Positions 39,016 through 48,123 of a stretch of DNA of 64,000 bases are shown here, one piece after another. A program made the position numbers and the translations under genes. How positions within the stretch are numbered: the stretch's first letter is position 1; the number at the start of each line of letters is the position of its first letter. The notes beneath the pieces are model-generated. The model had not been told where the DNA came from. It saw only the letters and a program-made list of their open reading frames with translations, and searched no databases. The stretch covers positions 3,585 to 67,584 of the forward strand of contig JASFHF010000006.1 of assembly GCA_050123375.1 (NCBI GenBank). The letters run 5' to 3'. Source of the stretch: JASFHF01 sp050123375. Its GTDB lineage: Bacteria; Pseudomonadota; Gammaproteobacteria; UBA12402.

Positions 39016-41400
39016 TTAATATAATTGATCGATATTTGTTGTTGTGTCATTTTGATTTAAATCAGAATAATGTTGTATGGTGCTGTGCGTTGGCGCGTAT
39101 TTTTGACGAAAGATTTCAAAAATTGAATTTGGATCATCAGCTTGTGCAAGTAAACCAGTTTGTTTGTCAATGCGCACAGTAATAATATCGTTTGGTTGTG
39201 GTATCATACTTTCCGATTGGTTTTTAAGTGCTTCGCGCATGAAGTCAATCCACATTGGCAGCGCAGATTGCGCAGCGTATTCATATAATGACCGGGTTTG
39301 ATCAAATCCCATCCACGTGGTTACTACTAAATTGCTGTTAAAGCCGCTAAACCATGCATCTTTTTGATCGTTGGTAGTTCCGGTTTTGCCGGCGAGATCA
39401 TTGCGTTTTAATGTCATTGCTGCTCGGGCGGTGCCGTGCTGAATAACATCTTGCAAAGCAGTATTAATTAAATAAGCATTTTGTTTGCTAATAGTTCTTG
39501 GTGCAATATTGATGGCGTTTGTTGGCTGGGTGGCATTATCATCAAAAACCAATAATGGTTTAGCTTGATAAATGGCTTGTTGATCATTGAAGTTGATTAT
39601 TTTATCAATTAAATAAGGTTTAATTTGATAACCGCCATTAGCAAATACGCTGTAAGCAGACGCCATTTCTAATGGGGTTAATTCAGCGGTACCCAAAGCT
39701 AATGATAAGCTATTTGGTAATTGAGTGCGATCAAAACCAAATTTAGTTACATAATCAATTGCATAAGGAATGCCAATTTGCTGCAGCAGGCGAATTGAAA
39801 CTAAATTGCGGGAATGATCCAGCGCGACACGTAAACGGGTAGGACCGTAGAATTTTTTGGTATCGTTTTCAGGCCGCCAAATACTATTTTCTCCACCAGC
39901 GTTTGGAATCGCAATCGGTGCATCGTTAACTACAGATGCCAGAGTAAAGCCTTTTTCTAAGGCTGCAGAATAAATAAATGGTTTGAAGCTTGATCCTGGT
40001 TGACGGGTGGCTTGAATTACTCGATTAAATTTACTACGATAAAAGTTAAAGCCGCCGTTCAAGGCTAAAATTGCGCCATTATTAGGATTAATTGCAACCA
40101 AAGCTGCTTCAACGTGTGGTAATTGTGCTAATCGAAAAGAACCATTTTTATTTTTAGTGACACGAATTAAATCACCAACTCTTAGAATATTTTGGGTAAA
40201 TTGTGGTAGCGGACTTAAATATTCCTGTTCATCGTGAATTATTTCGTGACGTGCCCAAACTAAGTCATTCCATTTTAAAGTAACAATATTGCCTGATTTT
40301 AATAAAACATCCGCGGTATGATTGGTAATGTTAGTTACGATAGCGGGTTGTAATTGATTAACCGTTGGTGTGTGTCGCAATGCAGTAAGAAGTTGGTCAA
40401 GATTGGTCAAATCTACTTTACCAAGATTTTTCTCAGCGCCGCGATAACCATGACGTTGATCATAAGCTAATACAGCTTTATCTAGAGCGTTATTCGCGGT
40501 ATGTTGTAAGTGACTATTAATAGTGGTATAGACTATGTACCCATGTTCATAAATATCCCCGCCAAATTTATCGAACAGTTTTTGGCGTACCATTTCAGCA
40601 ACATATGGTGCATTAAGCGATACTTTAAAGCCATGGTATTTGGCAGTAATTGGCGCAGTGATAGCGCGTTGATATGTTGTTTGATCGATAAATTTTAGTT
40701 CCAGCATACGGTTTAATACATGATTGCGCCGTTTAATTGCTTCTTTTGGGTTAGCTAAGGGATTGTTTCTTGAAGGAGCTTTTGGAATACCTGCTAACAT
40801 GGCAATTTCCGGTAAAGTAAGTTGGTCTAATGTTTTGCCGTAATAGATTTTAGCTGCAGCAGCGATACCATAAGCGCGATGACCATAAAAGATTTTATTG
40901 AAATAAAGTTCTAATATTTTGTCTTTAGTAAAAATGTGATCGATTTTTAAAGCTAATAAAATTTCTCTTAGTTTTCTGATATAAGTTTTTTTATTGGTGA
41001 GAAAAAAATTGCGCGCAACCTGCATAGTGATGGTGCTGCCGCCTTGTTCTTTTCTACCGGTAGTAAGTAACACGATAGCGGCACGTGCTAAACCAAAAAC
41101 ATCGACTCCAGGATGATCATAAAAGCGTTGATCTTCAGTGGCTAAAGTTGCTTGAATTAATAATTTGGGGACTTGATCCAGGGTTATAGGAATGCGTCGT
41201 ACGTTACCGATTTCAGCAATTAATTTGTGGTCCTGGCTGAAAATTTGTAGCGGCATCTGCATGTGCACGTCTTTTAAAACTGCGACTGTCGGCAAGGTCA
41301 TTTCGACATAGAATACAAAAGCCATCATGCAGGCGATAATTGTTGCGCCGCAGATACCGATAATCCAGAGTAGTTTTTTTATTAGAGTTTTAGTTTGCAT
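39016..41400 (-). CDS. mrcA: penicillin-binding protein 1A (bifunctional)
   Basis: This inner-membrane peptidoglycan synthase has a membrane anchor at about 8-30, then the glycosyltransferase domain with catalytic ATEDQRFYDHPGVDVFG (about 86-102) and GGSTITMQVARNFFL, then an OB-like insertion, and the transpeptidase with SSFK (RQPGSSFKPFIY), SRN (DHSRNLVSIRLL) and KTG (LAGKTGTTNDQKDAWFSGF). At 794 aa it is slightly shorter than E. coli PBP1A. It is divergent from pilM, the arrangement conserved in Haemophilus, Pseudomonas and relatives. Confidence 0.97.
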   Translation of the reverse strand: MQTKTLIKKLLWIIGICGATIIACMMAFVFYVEMTLPTVAVLKDVHMQMPLQIFSQDHKLIAEIGNVRRIPITLDQVPKLLIQATLATEDQRFYDHPGVDVFGLARAAIVLLTTGRKEQGGSTITMQVARNFFLTNKKTYIRKLREILLALKIDHIFTKDKILELYFNKIFYGHRAYGIAAAAKIYYGKTLDQLTLPEIAMLAGIPKAPSRNNPLANPKEAIKRRNHVLNRMLELKFIDQTTYQRAITAPITAKYHGFKVSLNAPYVAEMVRQKLFDKFGGDIYEHGYIVYTTINSHLQHTANNALDKAVLAYDQRHGYRGAEKNLGKVDLTNLDQLLTALRHTPTVNQLQPAIVTNITNHTADVLLKSGNIVTLKWNDLVWARHEIIHDEQEYLSPLPQFTQNILRVGDLIRVTKNKNGSFRLAQLPHVEAALVAINPNNGAILALNGGFNFYRSKFNRVIQATRQPGSSFKPFIYSAALEKGFTLASVVNDAPIAIPNAGGENSIWRPENDTKKFYGPTRLRVALDHSRNLVSIRLLQQIGIPYAIDYVTKFGFDRTQLPNSLSLALGTAELTPLEMASAYSVFANGGYQIKPYLIDKIINFNDQQAIYQAKPLLVFDDNATQPTNAINIAPRTISKQNAYLINTALQDVIQHGTARAAMTLKRNDLAGKTGTTNDQKDAWFSGFNSNLVVTTWMGFDQTRSLYEYAAQSALPMWIDFMREALKNQSESMIPQPNDIITVRIDKQTGLLAQADDPNSIFEIFRQKYAPTHSTIQHYSDLNQNDTTTNIDQLY

Positions 41401-41527
41401 TGTAATATTGTGCCATAAATTGCGCTAAAAAGCTTGCAATTATTGGTGAAATGATGCACTATACATCCTTCTTTTGTCCTTCTTTCTGGTTTATTCAAAC
41501 TTTTACATTTCTCATTTTATAGGTTTG

Positions 41528-41637
41528 TGATAATTAGGTGTTGTCTTTTTCAGACACGCTTGAACACATCCATGTGGCGCTAAGGCTCGAACATCCATGT
41601 CCTCGCATTGTCTGAAAAAGACAACACCTAATTATCA
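41528..41637. repeat. 29-bp perfect inverted repeat between mrcA and pilM
   Basis: The arm at 41528-41556 (TGATAATTAGGTGTTGTC... to CAGACA) is matched exactly by its complement at 41609-41637, with a 52-base loop containing two CATCCATG motifs. It ends 28 bases before the pilM start, leaving only the ribosome-binding site. It is MITE-like and comparable to the element at 55809-55987. Confidence 0.9.
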
Positions 41638-41664
41638 TAAAATTCTAAAACAAGGATAACAATC

Positions 41665-42504
41665 ATGTTACGTCATTTATTTTATAGACCACACACAAGT
41701 ATAGGTATTGATGTTAATGATACAGGTGTTGCTGTTGTTGTTTTACGTAAGGAACGTAAGAAAATATCAATTTTACATGCATCAGTATCTGTGGTTGATG
41801 GTGATCAGCAAAAAATTAAATTTTTAAGTGATTTTTTTATTGATAATAAAGTACGTAAAAAAAATATTTATATTGCAATTCCTGCATGGCAGGTAATTAA
41901 AAAAGAGTTGTCATTTGATGCGGCGTTGCGGGATTTTGATATAAAAATACAACTTGAACTTGAGCAAGGCAGTTATTTTCCTGGTATCAATGAAAAATTG
42001 GTATTTGATATTGTGAGGGAACAAACAGTGACAGTTTATGCAGCCAAGCAGCAAGGATTAAATAGAAAGTTAGAATTTTTAAATGCAGCTAAGATTATTC
42101 CGGTTTGTGTAGAGCCTGATAATTTTGCCTGGTTGCGGTTGATTAAATTTAATCAAAAACCATCATTGGTTATTGATGAAGTAGGGGTTTTATTGGTTGT
42201 GCAGCAACAAATATTAAAAATTATTTTTTTTAATCAAAATGAAATTCTATATGAAAATAGCGAAACCATAATTAAGCAAAATGCTGGCTTTGTGTTTGTG
42301 CGGGATAATTTAGAACATTTTGCATCAGCTAATTTAGATGACAAATTGGCTACAATTTATGTGATAGGACCGCAGGATTGGATTAAGCAATTACGTCAAT
42401 GTATAAATTTGCCGGTAGTCGAAGTTGTGCCATTTGAGAATATTGATGAAAAATTATGGTTAGCTTGCGGGTTGGCTTTGCGAGGGATTGATGATCAAGA
42501 TTAA
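41665..42504 (+). CDS. pilM: type IV pilus/competence assembly protein PilM (ComA/HofM-like)
   Basis: This 279-aa actin-like cytoplasmic protein (SIGIDVNDTGVAVVVL at 12-27 is the phosphate-1-like loop) would bind the PilN N-terminus at the inner membrane. It is shorter than Pseudomonas PilM (354) and closer to Haemophilus ComA and E. coli HofM. AAGGA is about 7 bases before the ATG. It is the first gene of a compact six-gene operon divergent from mrcA. The assignment rests on gene order as much as on sequence. Confidence 0.88.
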   Translation: MLRHLFYRPHTSIGIDVNDTGVAVVVLRKERKKISILHASVSVVDGDQQKIKFLSDFFIDNKVRKKNIYIAIPAWQVIKKELSFDAALRDFDIKIQLELEQGSYFPGINEKLVFDIVREQTVTVYAAKQQGLNRKLEFLNAAKIIPVCVEPDNFAWLRLIKFNQKPSLVIDEVGVLLVVQQQILKIIFFNQNEILYENSETIIKQNAGFVFVRDNLEHFASANLDDKLATIYVIGPQDWIKQLRQCINLPVVEVVPFENIDEKLWLACGLALRGIDDQD

Positions 42505-43015
42505 TTTTTTGCCTTGGCGTGAATCATTGCAGAAACGACAGCGGCGTAATTTTATTTATAGTATCGTATTGAGTTTATTAATTGTCATAATAATTATGCT
42601 AGGTATATATTGTGAATTGCATAGTCGAATCAAAATACAGATTAGCCGTAACAAAATTTTATGCAAGTATAATGATAAATTACGTTCCAAAAAGCAGCAA
42701 TATCTAACTGTGCAAAAACAGCGTAATTTATTAATAAGTAAATTGCAGTTGATCGTGAAAATGCAGCATCAGGGTGAAGAATTGACGCAAATACTGCAAG
42801 TTTTATTTGATTATTTTGATAGTGGATGTTGGCTTGATGCAGTAATTTTGCAAAATAATCAACTTACTGCGAAATTTATAGCTAAAAATTATGATATGAG
42901 TGATAGGATAGCGAAAATATTTGCTCATCTGGATTTTTTAACGCGTCCTAAAATTAATATGTCAGCAGGTACTGATTCTTTTATAAAGTTTACGGTAAAT
43001 TGTTTATTTAAATAG
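42491..43015 (+). CDS. pilN: pilus assembly protein PilN
   Basis: This 174-aa bitopic protein begins with the conserved IKINFLPWRESLQKRQ, the PilM-binding tail, followed by a membrane helix at about 22-42 and a periplasmic coiled coil plus ferredoxin-like fold. The ATG at 42491 is preferred to the TTG at 42488; CGAGGG just upstream serves as the ribosome-binding site. The gene overlaps pilM by 14 bases. Confidence 0.9.
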   Translation: MIKINFLPWRESLQKRQRRNFIYSIVLSLLIVIIIMLGIYCELHSRIKIQISRNKILCKYNDKLRSKKQQYLTVQKQRNLLISKLQLIVKMQHQGEELTQILQVLFDYFDSGCWLDAVILQNNQLTAKFIAKNYDMSDRIAKIFAHLDFLTRPKINMSAGTDSFIKFTVNCLFK

Positions 43016-43025
43016 GAAAAGTTAA

Positions 43026-43514
43026 ATGGCAAAAACATTAATAATATTATTTGTTGATATATTGTTTTTTATATTACTGTATTTTTTGCTGATAATGCCG
43101 CGGCTTGAATCATTGCATTTTATGCGGGCTAAGGAAGAAAGATTGAAACAAAGTTATGTACAGTCATATCGTAAAGTTCAGCAACTAACTTTGTTAAAAC
43201 AACAACTGGGCAAGTTAGATAAAATCAATAATAAGGCAAAAACTTTTGTTTTTAGGCGGCAATCTATAGTTATGCATACTATTGCTGATATAGCGCAACA
43301 ATTTAATATACAAGTAGAGTCAATTAAATTTAAAGAAAAATATCAAATTGGTAAATTATGTTTGTATCCAATTTTGATTAATTTTGATGGTAATCATGAG
43401 GATTTACAAGCATTCACGGCAGTATTGTCAGAACATTTTTTGTTAACAGGTGTCCAATTAACTAGAAAACAAAATAACTATTTTGGCTGTCTTAATTTGG
43501 TTTTAATTGCATGA
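43026..43514 (+). CDS. pilO: pilus assembly protein PilO
   Basis: This 162-aa bitopic inner-membrane protein has a helix at about 5-24 (LIILFVDILFFILLYFLLI), a coiled-coil stretch (RLKQSYVQSYRKVQQLTLLK) and a C-terminal ferredoxin-like domain (VESIKFKEKYQIGKLCLYPI). It would pair with PilN in the alignment subcomplex. Its stop overlaps the pilP start (ATGA). Sequence similarity to PilO is low, so the assignment relies on architecture and position. Confidence 0.85.
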   Translation: MAKTLIILFVDILFFILLYFLLIMPRLESLHFMRAKEERLKQSYVQSYRKVQQLTLLKQQLGKLDKINNKAKTFVFRRQSIVMHTIADIAQQFNIQVESIKFKEKYQIGKLCLYPILINFDGNHEDLQAFTAVLSEHFLLTGVQLTRKQNNYFGCLNLVLIA

Positions 43515-43921
43515 AATTATTTGATGTTACAGTTATGATTTTAATTGCTGCGGTTTTTTTGTTAACCGGATGTCGTAAAGTTTCTGATACTCGTGATTTA
43601 TATGTGTATATTAATAAAGTGCAACGGCAGCCAATAGCGCCAATTAAACCTTTGCCAAAATTTTTATTTACTTCATTTAAGCGCACGCAATTAACTGATT
43701 GCAAAGCAAGATACTCTGTACATGCATTTCGGTTAATAGGAATTATTTTAAATAAACAAAGGCATTGGGCGTTGGTTTTATTGCCGAATCATCAAGTAAT
43801 CAAAGTGCAGAAAGATGATTTAATTGGTAGAGAACAGGCGAAAGTTAAACAGATTACTGTAACTGAGGTTGAATTGTTAGTGAATAATAAAGTGTTGATT
43901 TTAAAATGCTTTGCTCAATAA
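43511..43921 (+). CDS. pilP: pilus assembly lipoprotein PilP
   Basis: This 136-aa lipoprotein has the signal peptide LFDVTVMILIAAVFLLTGC with lipobox LLTGC (Cys about residue 20). The mature part has a disordered linker with Pro residues (QPIAPIKPLPKF) and a C-terminal beta domain (FRLIGIILNKQRHWALVLLP) that contacts the secretin. ATGA overlap with pilO. Confidence 0.88.
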   Translation: MKLFDVTVMILIAAVFLLTGCRKVSDTRDLYVYINKVQRQPIAPIKPLPKFLFTSFKRTQLTDCKARYSVHAFRLIGIILNKQRHWALVLLPNHQVIKVQKDDLIGREQAKVKQITVTEVELLVNNKVLILKCFAQ

Positions 43922-43944
43922 TCGTTGAAATATGGAGGAAGTAA

Positions 43945-45147
43945 ATGAAAAAAATAATATATATTATATTTATAATCAGCATTATATTTATGCCGATGGT
44001 TTATGCGGATTCGCAGCAGCAATTTATTCATCAGCCAAACAATAATGTAACTTTAAATTTAGAAAAAGTTCCAATAAAAGATGTACTGAAATGGTTGGCA
44101 AAATTCTCTGATAAAAATATTGTAATTAGCCAATCTATACATGGAAATATTACGATTTTTTTAAAAAATCTTTCTTGGCAGCAGGCAATGTGTGCGATTT
44201 TACGCTCGCAAAAGTTAACTCAAAAACAAATTGGCAAGGTCATTTATATAATGCCTTTCAATAAAACAAATGCACAACCAAAAGCTATTACAAAGCAGTC
44301 GCTACAAACAATATTTGAACGATTAAATTATGCCAAAGCAGCAAACATGGCTAAATTATTAATTAGTAATAAGAAAAAATTGTTAACAGCGCGAGGAATT
44401 GTAATGGTTGATAATCGTACTAATAGTTTAATCATCCGTGATGTTAAAGAACAACTTGCAATTATTAAAACATTTGTTCGTAAGCTGGATATTCCAGTGC
44501 GGCAAGTATTGATTGAGGCGCGTATTGCTAATGTTGACAAAGATTACGAGCGGGATTTAGGGGTTGCGTTTGAGGGTGCTAAGGGCAGTATCCAGGTTAA
44601 TGGAAATTTATCGAGTGCGCAGGTCTCACTCAAAGATACCGCATTGGATGTAGCGTTGTCAGCATTAGAGGAAGCTGGTCACGCTGCAATTATTTCTAAT
44701 CCTCATTTAACTACAGTTAATCAGCAGACCGCAATCATTGAATCGGGTGAAGAAATTCCATATCAGGAATCTGCAGGGGAGGGCAGTACTTCCACTGCAT
44801 TTAAAAAAGCAGTGCTGCGCTTGCAGGTTACGCCGCAGATTGCTCCTAATAACAAAATTATGTTGCATCTAAAAGTTAATCAGGATAAGCGCAGCAATAA
44901 AGAAATTGGCGGAGTTCCGGCTATTGATACTCAGCAGATTTCTACACAGGTTTTGGTTAAAAGCGGTCAGACGATTGTATTAGGCGGAGTTTTTGAGCAT
45001 ACTAAGACCAATAATATCGAGCGAGTTCCCTTGCTTGGTGATTTGCCGGTGCTTGGGGTTTTGTTTCGCCGCAAGAAAGTAGTTGACAATCGACGTGAAT
45101 TATTGATATTTGTAACACCTAAGATTGTAAATGCAGGGAAAACATGA
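43945..45147 (+). CDS. pilQ: type IV pilus/DNA-uptake secretin PilQ (ComE/HofQ-like)
   Basis: This outer-membrane secretin of 400 aa has a signal peptide (MKKIIYIIFIISIIFMPMVYA), an STN-like domain (LEKVPIKDVLKWLAKFSDKN, about 33-52), an N1/secretin_N region (TARGIVMVDNRTNSLIIRD) and the secretin core (IEARIANVDKDYERDLGV; QTIVLGGVFEHTKTNNIE, VPLLGDLPVLGVLFR). The AMIN domains of long PilQ proteins are absent, as in HofQ and Haemophilus ComE. GGAGGAA precedes the ATG. It overlaps aroK by 4 bases. Extrusion of pili or uptake of DNA are both possible roles. Confidence 0.93.
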   Translation: MKKIIYIIFIISIIFMPMVYADSQQQFIHQPNNNVTLNLEKVPIKDVLKWLAKFSDKNIVISQSIHGNITIFLKNLSWQQAMCAILRSQKLTQKQIGKVIYIMPFNKTNAQPKAITKQSLQTIFERLNYAKAANMAKLLISNKKKLLTARGIVMVDNRTNSLIIRDVKEQLAIIKTFVRKLDIPVRQVLIEARIANVDKDYERDLGVAFEGAKGSIQVNGNLSSAQVSLKDTALDVALSALEEAGHAAIISNPHLTTVNQQTAIIESGEEIPYQESAGEGSTSTAFKKAVLRLQVTPQIAPNNKIMLHLKVNQDKRSNKEIGGVPAIDTQQISTQVLVKSGQTIVLGGVFEHTKTNNIERVPLLGDLPVLGVLFRRKKVVDNRRELLIFVTPKIVNAGKT

Positions 45148-45671
45148 AACATCCTAGAGTGATATTTTTGGTTGGGCCGTTTGGCGCAGGTAAATCTACT
45201 ATTGGGAGGGCGTTAGCCCGAGCTTTAGATTTACAGTTTTATGATACTGACCGAATCATCGAAAAACGTCTGGGTGTAGATTTAAGCTGGATTTTTGATA
45301 TCGAAGGTGAGGCTGGATTTAGGCGGCGCGAAACGGAAATCTTAGATGAATTATCACAATTATCCAACGTAATTATTTCCACTGGCGGCGGAACTATTTT
45401 ATTACCGGAAAATCGGCGTTTATTTAAAGATAGAGGATTGGTGATTTATCTGAAAACTACGATTAAACAACAATTACAACGAACTCAGCGTAATAAATAT
45501 AATCGTCCAACTTTGCGGGTAGATAATATTGAAGATTGTTTAAAATCTTTTCATAACGAGCGTGCGCCATTGTATGAAGAAGTAGCTGATGTGGTTTTTT
45601 CGACAAATCGTCGATCTTATAAGATTGTGGTGAAAGAAATCCTGCAGTATTTGAAAGAAATTGAGTTTTAA
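45144..45671 (+). CDS. aroK: shikimate kinase
   Basis: It phosphorylates shikimate to shikimate-3-phosphate in aromatic amino acid synthesis. The 175-aa protein has Walker A GPFGAGKST at 11-19, the shikimate-binding YDTD near 33-36, FRRRE at 58-62 and STGGGTIL at 78-85, then RPTLR in the lid. The start overlaps the pilQ stop (ATGA). The usual downstream partner aroB is missing; an unknown gene follows instead. Confidence 0.95.
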   Translation: MKHPRVIFLVGPFGAGKSTIGRALARALDLQFYDTDRIIEKRLGVDLSWIFDIEGEAGFRRRETEILDELSQLSNVIISTGGGTILLPENRRLFKDRGLVIYLKTTIKQQLQRTQRNKYNRPTLRVDNIEDCLKSFHNERAPLYEEVADVVFSTNRRSYKIVVKEILQYLKEIEF

Positions 45672-45682
45672 GAAGGTAAGTT

Positions 45683-46759
45683 ATGTTTAATGTTGAAGAA
45701 GCCCAAAAATATATATTAAAAATCAAGAAATATTTATTAAAAATTAATAAAAAAAATATAGAAGGTTTTTGTAAGTGTATTAGTGAATTAAATAAAAAGC
45801 ACTCTAAGTCATTGCGTGCAATTTTTATTGAAATATTTCAATCTTCATCAGAAAGCATTTATATAATGCATAAATTATTGGAATCGGAAAAAATTTTTTT
45901 TGCTAGTAATGAAACCATTGAAAATTATATATTAGATTCTATATGTATAGTGATGTCTTTCAGGAATCTCACTCATTTTAATCAACTCTTAAAGGAAGAA
46001 AAAAAATATAAAAAATTTAATTTAAATAATTTGAATATTGAGAATATTAATTTTGAAAACATAACAGAATTTAATGACAAGATCGAACAGTGGTTAAGTG
46101 CTTATAAGTTGTTTTTAAGTGGTCTTTCAGAGTATGACTTAATAAAAGTAAAGCAATATTTGAAGGGTGTTGAAATATTTTTAAAACAAAAAAAGATAAA
46201 TTTTTATGGGGGTTTTATTTTGGTTTTTGAAGGCCTTAAGGATGTCAAAAATTTTGATGTGCTTAATTATATTAAGAAGAATAAGTTAGAAAACCTCAAG
46301 GCTGTTTATAATTTTTATATTAATTTTCTTACATTGCATGATAATATAAGAGGTATTGCAGATATTATTAAGCAGATTGGAAGCTTTATTTATCAGGATG
46401 ATTATTCTTTTTGTGGTCTGTCTTTTTTTGGTTGGTGCTATAAGAAGAAAAAAGAGTATAAGAAAGAATTTAAGAAATTGCTTGAAAAATTACCTAATGA
46501 TAATCAGATAGGTGTTAGTAGGGTAGTTGAGTGGAGTGGAAAACAATATGGAATATTTTTACAAGATTTCAACGATGTTGTTTCTGATTTTATGGATAAA
46601 ATACAAGAATTAATAAAAAGTGATATGTTAAATAAAAAAAGTTTTTATGAAAAAATTAAAGAGCTGTATGATAAAAATATATTAGATGAGAAATTATATA
46701 AGAAGATTACATTAAAACTTAAAAAGGATAGAACAGAATCATTTAAATATGTTAGTTAA
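45683..46759 (+). CDS. Lys/Asn/Phe-rich protein, unknown (358 aa)
   Basis: This unrecognised protein is mostly helical, with high Lys, Asn, Ile and Phe and no signal peptide. Residues about 112-128 (KFNLNNLNIENINFENI) look like a short solenoid or pentapeptide-like stretch. Another notable stretch is CGLSFFGWCYKKKKEYKKEF near 246-265. AAGG is 6 bases before the ATG, 11 bases after aroK, in the place normally held by aroB. Composition resembles the other unknown proteins and differs from the aroK-pilQ genes, suggesting acquisition. It overlaps the convergent MFS gene by 4 bases. Confidence 0.6.
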   Translation: MFNVEEAQKYILKIKKYLLKINKKNIEGFCKCISELNKKHSKSLRAIFIEIFQSSSESIYIMHKLLESEKIFFASNETIENYILDSICIVMSFRNLTHFNQLLKEEKKYKKFNLNNLNIENINFENITEFNDKIEQWLSAYKLFLSGLSEYDLIKVKQYLKGVEIFLKQKKINFYGGFILVFEGLKDVKNFDVLNYIKKNKLENLKAVYNFYINFLTLHDNIRGIADIIKQIGSFIYQDDYSFCGLSFFGWCYKKKKEYKKEFKKLLEKLPNDNQIGVSRVVEWSGKQYGIFLQDFNDVVSDFMDKIQELIKSDMLNKKSFYEKIKELYDKNILDEKLYKKITLKLKKDRTESFKYVS

Positions 46760-48123
46760 CCGGGAAAATGCGGGATTTTTCGAAATAACTTAAATAAAAC
46801 AGCAAATCCTAAACATAGTCCGCCAATTATTGCAAACATAAAAGAAGAATGATGTGTGCGGCTTAGTAAGAATGCAACTAAAATTGGTCCGGCAATTTGG
46901 CCGAGAACTTGAAATAAACGGAAAATCGAAATCGAAACGTTTTTACCGATAATTAAAGATGATGATCCTTTTGAAATGAATGACATCGAAGGTGAAAGTA
47001 AAAATCCGCGAAAAAATCCTAAAATTAACAAGCCAATACTCAGGAAATATATACCTTTATTATCTAAACCGGCAATTATAAATAAAGCTAAGGCGGATCC
47101 CATTAAACCCAGAAATAAATAATAGGGTTCATTTTTACTGAGATCAGCTTTTTTGGAAATGTACTTGTTAGTAATAAAAAATCCAATCGAAAATAACACC
47201 ATAATTTGACCGACAATTTCATGAGAAATATGTTTGTAAGTTAAAATGATCGGCAGGCTAAATAAAAAAATCCCGTCACGTAAAATTCCGATTGGGAACG
47301 CCACCAGTAAAATTGTTTTCATAAAATCAAGATCTTTTACGAGTAATAATAATTTTTTAAAATTCAATCTGAGTATAGATTTAGATTGAATTTCCTTATG
47401 CACTGTATTGCAATCGATAATTTTACAATCAACTTTGGGAAGAATAAAAATAATATAAAATAAACATGCAGTAATTAACAACCCGGATACGAGTAAAGTA
47501 TGTGCAGGGCCGATGCTGGAAGCTAAAACACCTCCTAGAAAAATGCCGGAAATCATTGCGCCTTTAGTTGTATTAGAATACAAAGCTAATGCTTCACCGC
47601 GATTTTGTTGTGTAGAATAAGCTAATATGTAAGCATATTCAGCAGAAGAAGAAATTGGAATTATAATCCCAAACATAATCTGCACAACCAAAATTACCCA
47701 AAAACTATGGGTAATACCAAGAATAAAATAGGTTAATGCTTCTAATAAAAAGAAAATAAATAACATGCGTTTTATTCTGCCAAATTCCATAATGTAACCG
47801 CTTGGTACAATCATTAGCATAAAAAATACTTGATACATTACATAAGCAAATGAGGCTGTTTGGTTAGAGAAACCTGCGGATAAAGTTATATTTAAAATAT
47901 ATTGCGAAAGAAATGGTATGGTAAAGCAGGTTGCGAAATATTTAACAAAAATTAATGGCCGAATGAGTTCCACATTATATAGTTTTTCAGTTTTGGTGAT
48001 AATATCAGCGTCTTTTTGTTTTTTTAAAACAACGATAAGGTTATAAAAAGTTTTGCTGATTAGCAAAACCGCTAATGTGTAGAAAAAAATCAAGCTGAAA
48101 TGTGATGAAAGTTGTTTAAACAT
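46756..48123 (-). CDS. MFS transporter
   Basis: This 455-aa inner-membrane protein has about 12 hydrophobic segments after an extra N-terminal helix (about 8-30). Typical MFS features are QVFFMLMIVPSGYIMEFGRIKR (the loop 2-3 region, about 108-129), ALALYSNTTKGAMISGIFLGGVL, and a second-half loop YISKKADLSKNEPYYLFLG. The substrate cannot be told. Its ATG at 48123 is immediately next to the divergent ATG at 48124, so one of the two starts is probably wrong; an internal start would remove the extra helix. Confidence 0.85.
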   Translation of the reverse strand: MFKQLSSHFSLIFFYTLAVLLISKTFYNLIVVLKKQKDADIITKTEKLYNVELIRPLIFVKYFATCFTIPFLSQYILNITLSAGFSNQTASFAYVMYQVFFMLMIVPSGYIMEFGRIKRMLFIFFLLEALTYFILGITHSFWVILVVQIMFGIIIPISSSAEYAYILAYSTQQNRGEALALYSNTTKGAMISGIFLGGVLASSIGPAHTLLVSGLLITACLFYIIFILPKVDCKIIDCNTVHKEIQSKSILRLNFKKLLLLVKDLDFMKTILLVAFPIGILRDGIFLFSLPIILTYKHISHEIVGQIMVLFSIGFFITNKYISKKADLSKNEPYYLFLGLMGSALALFIIAGLDNKGIYFLSIGLLILGFFRGFLLSPSMSFISKGSSSLIIGKNVSISIFRLFQVLGQIAGPILVAFLLSRTHHSSFMFAIIGGLCLGFAVLFKLFRKIPHFPG

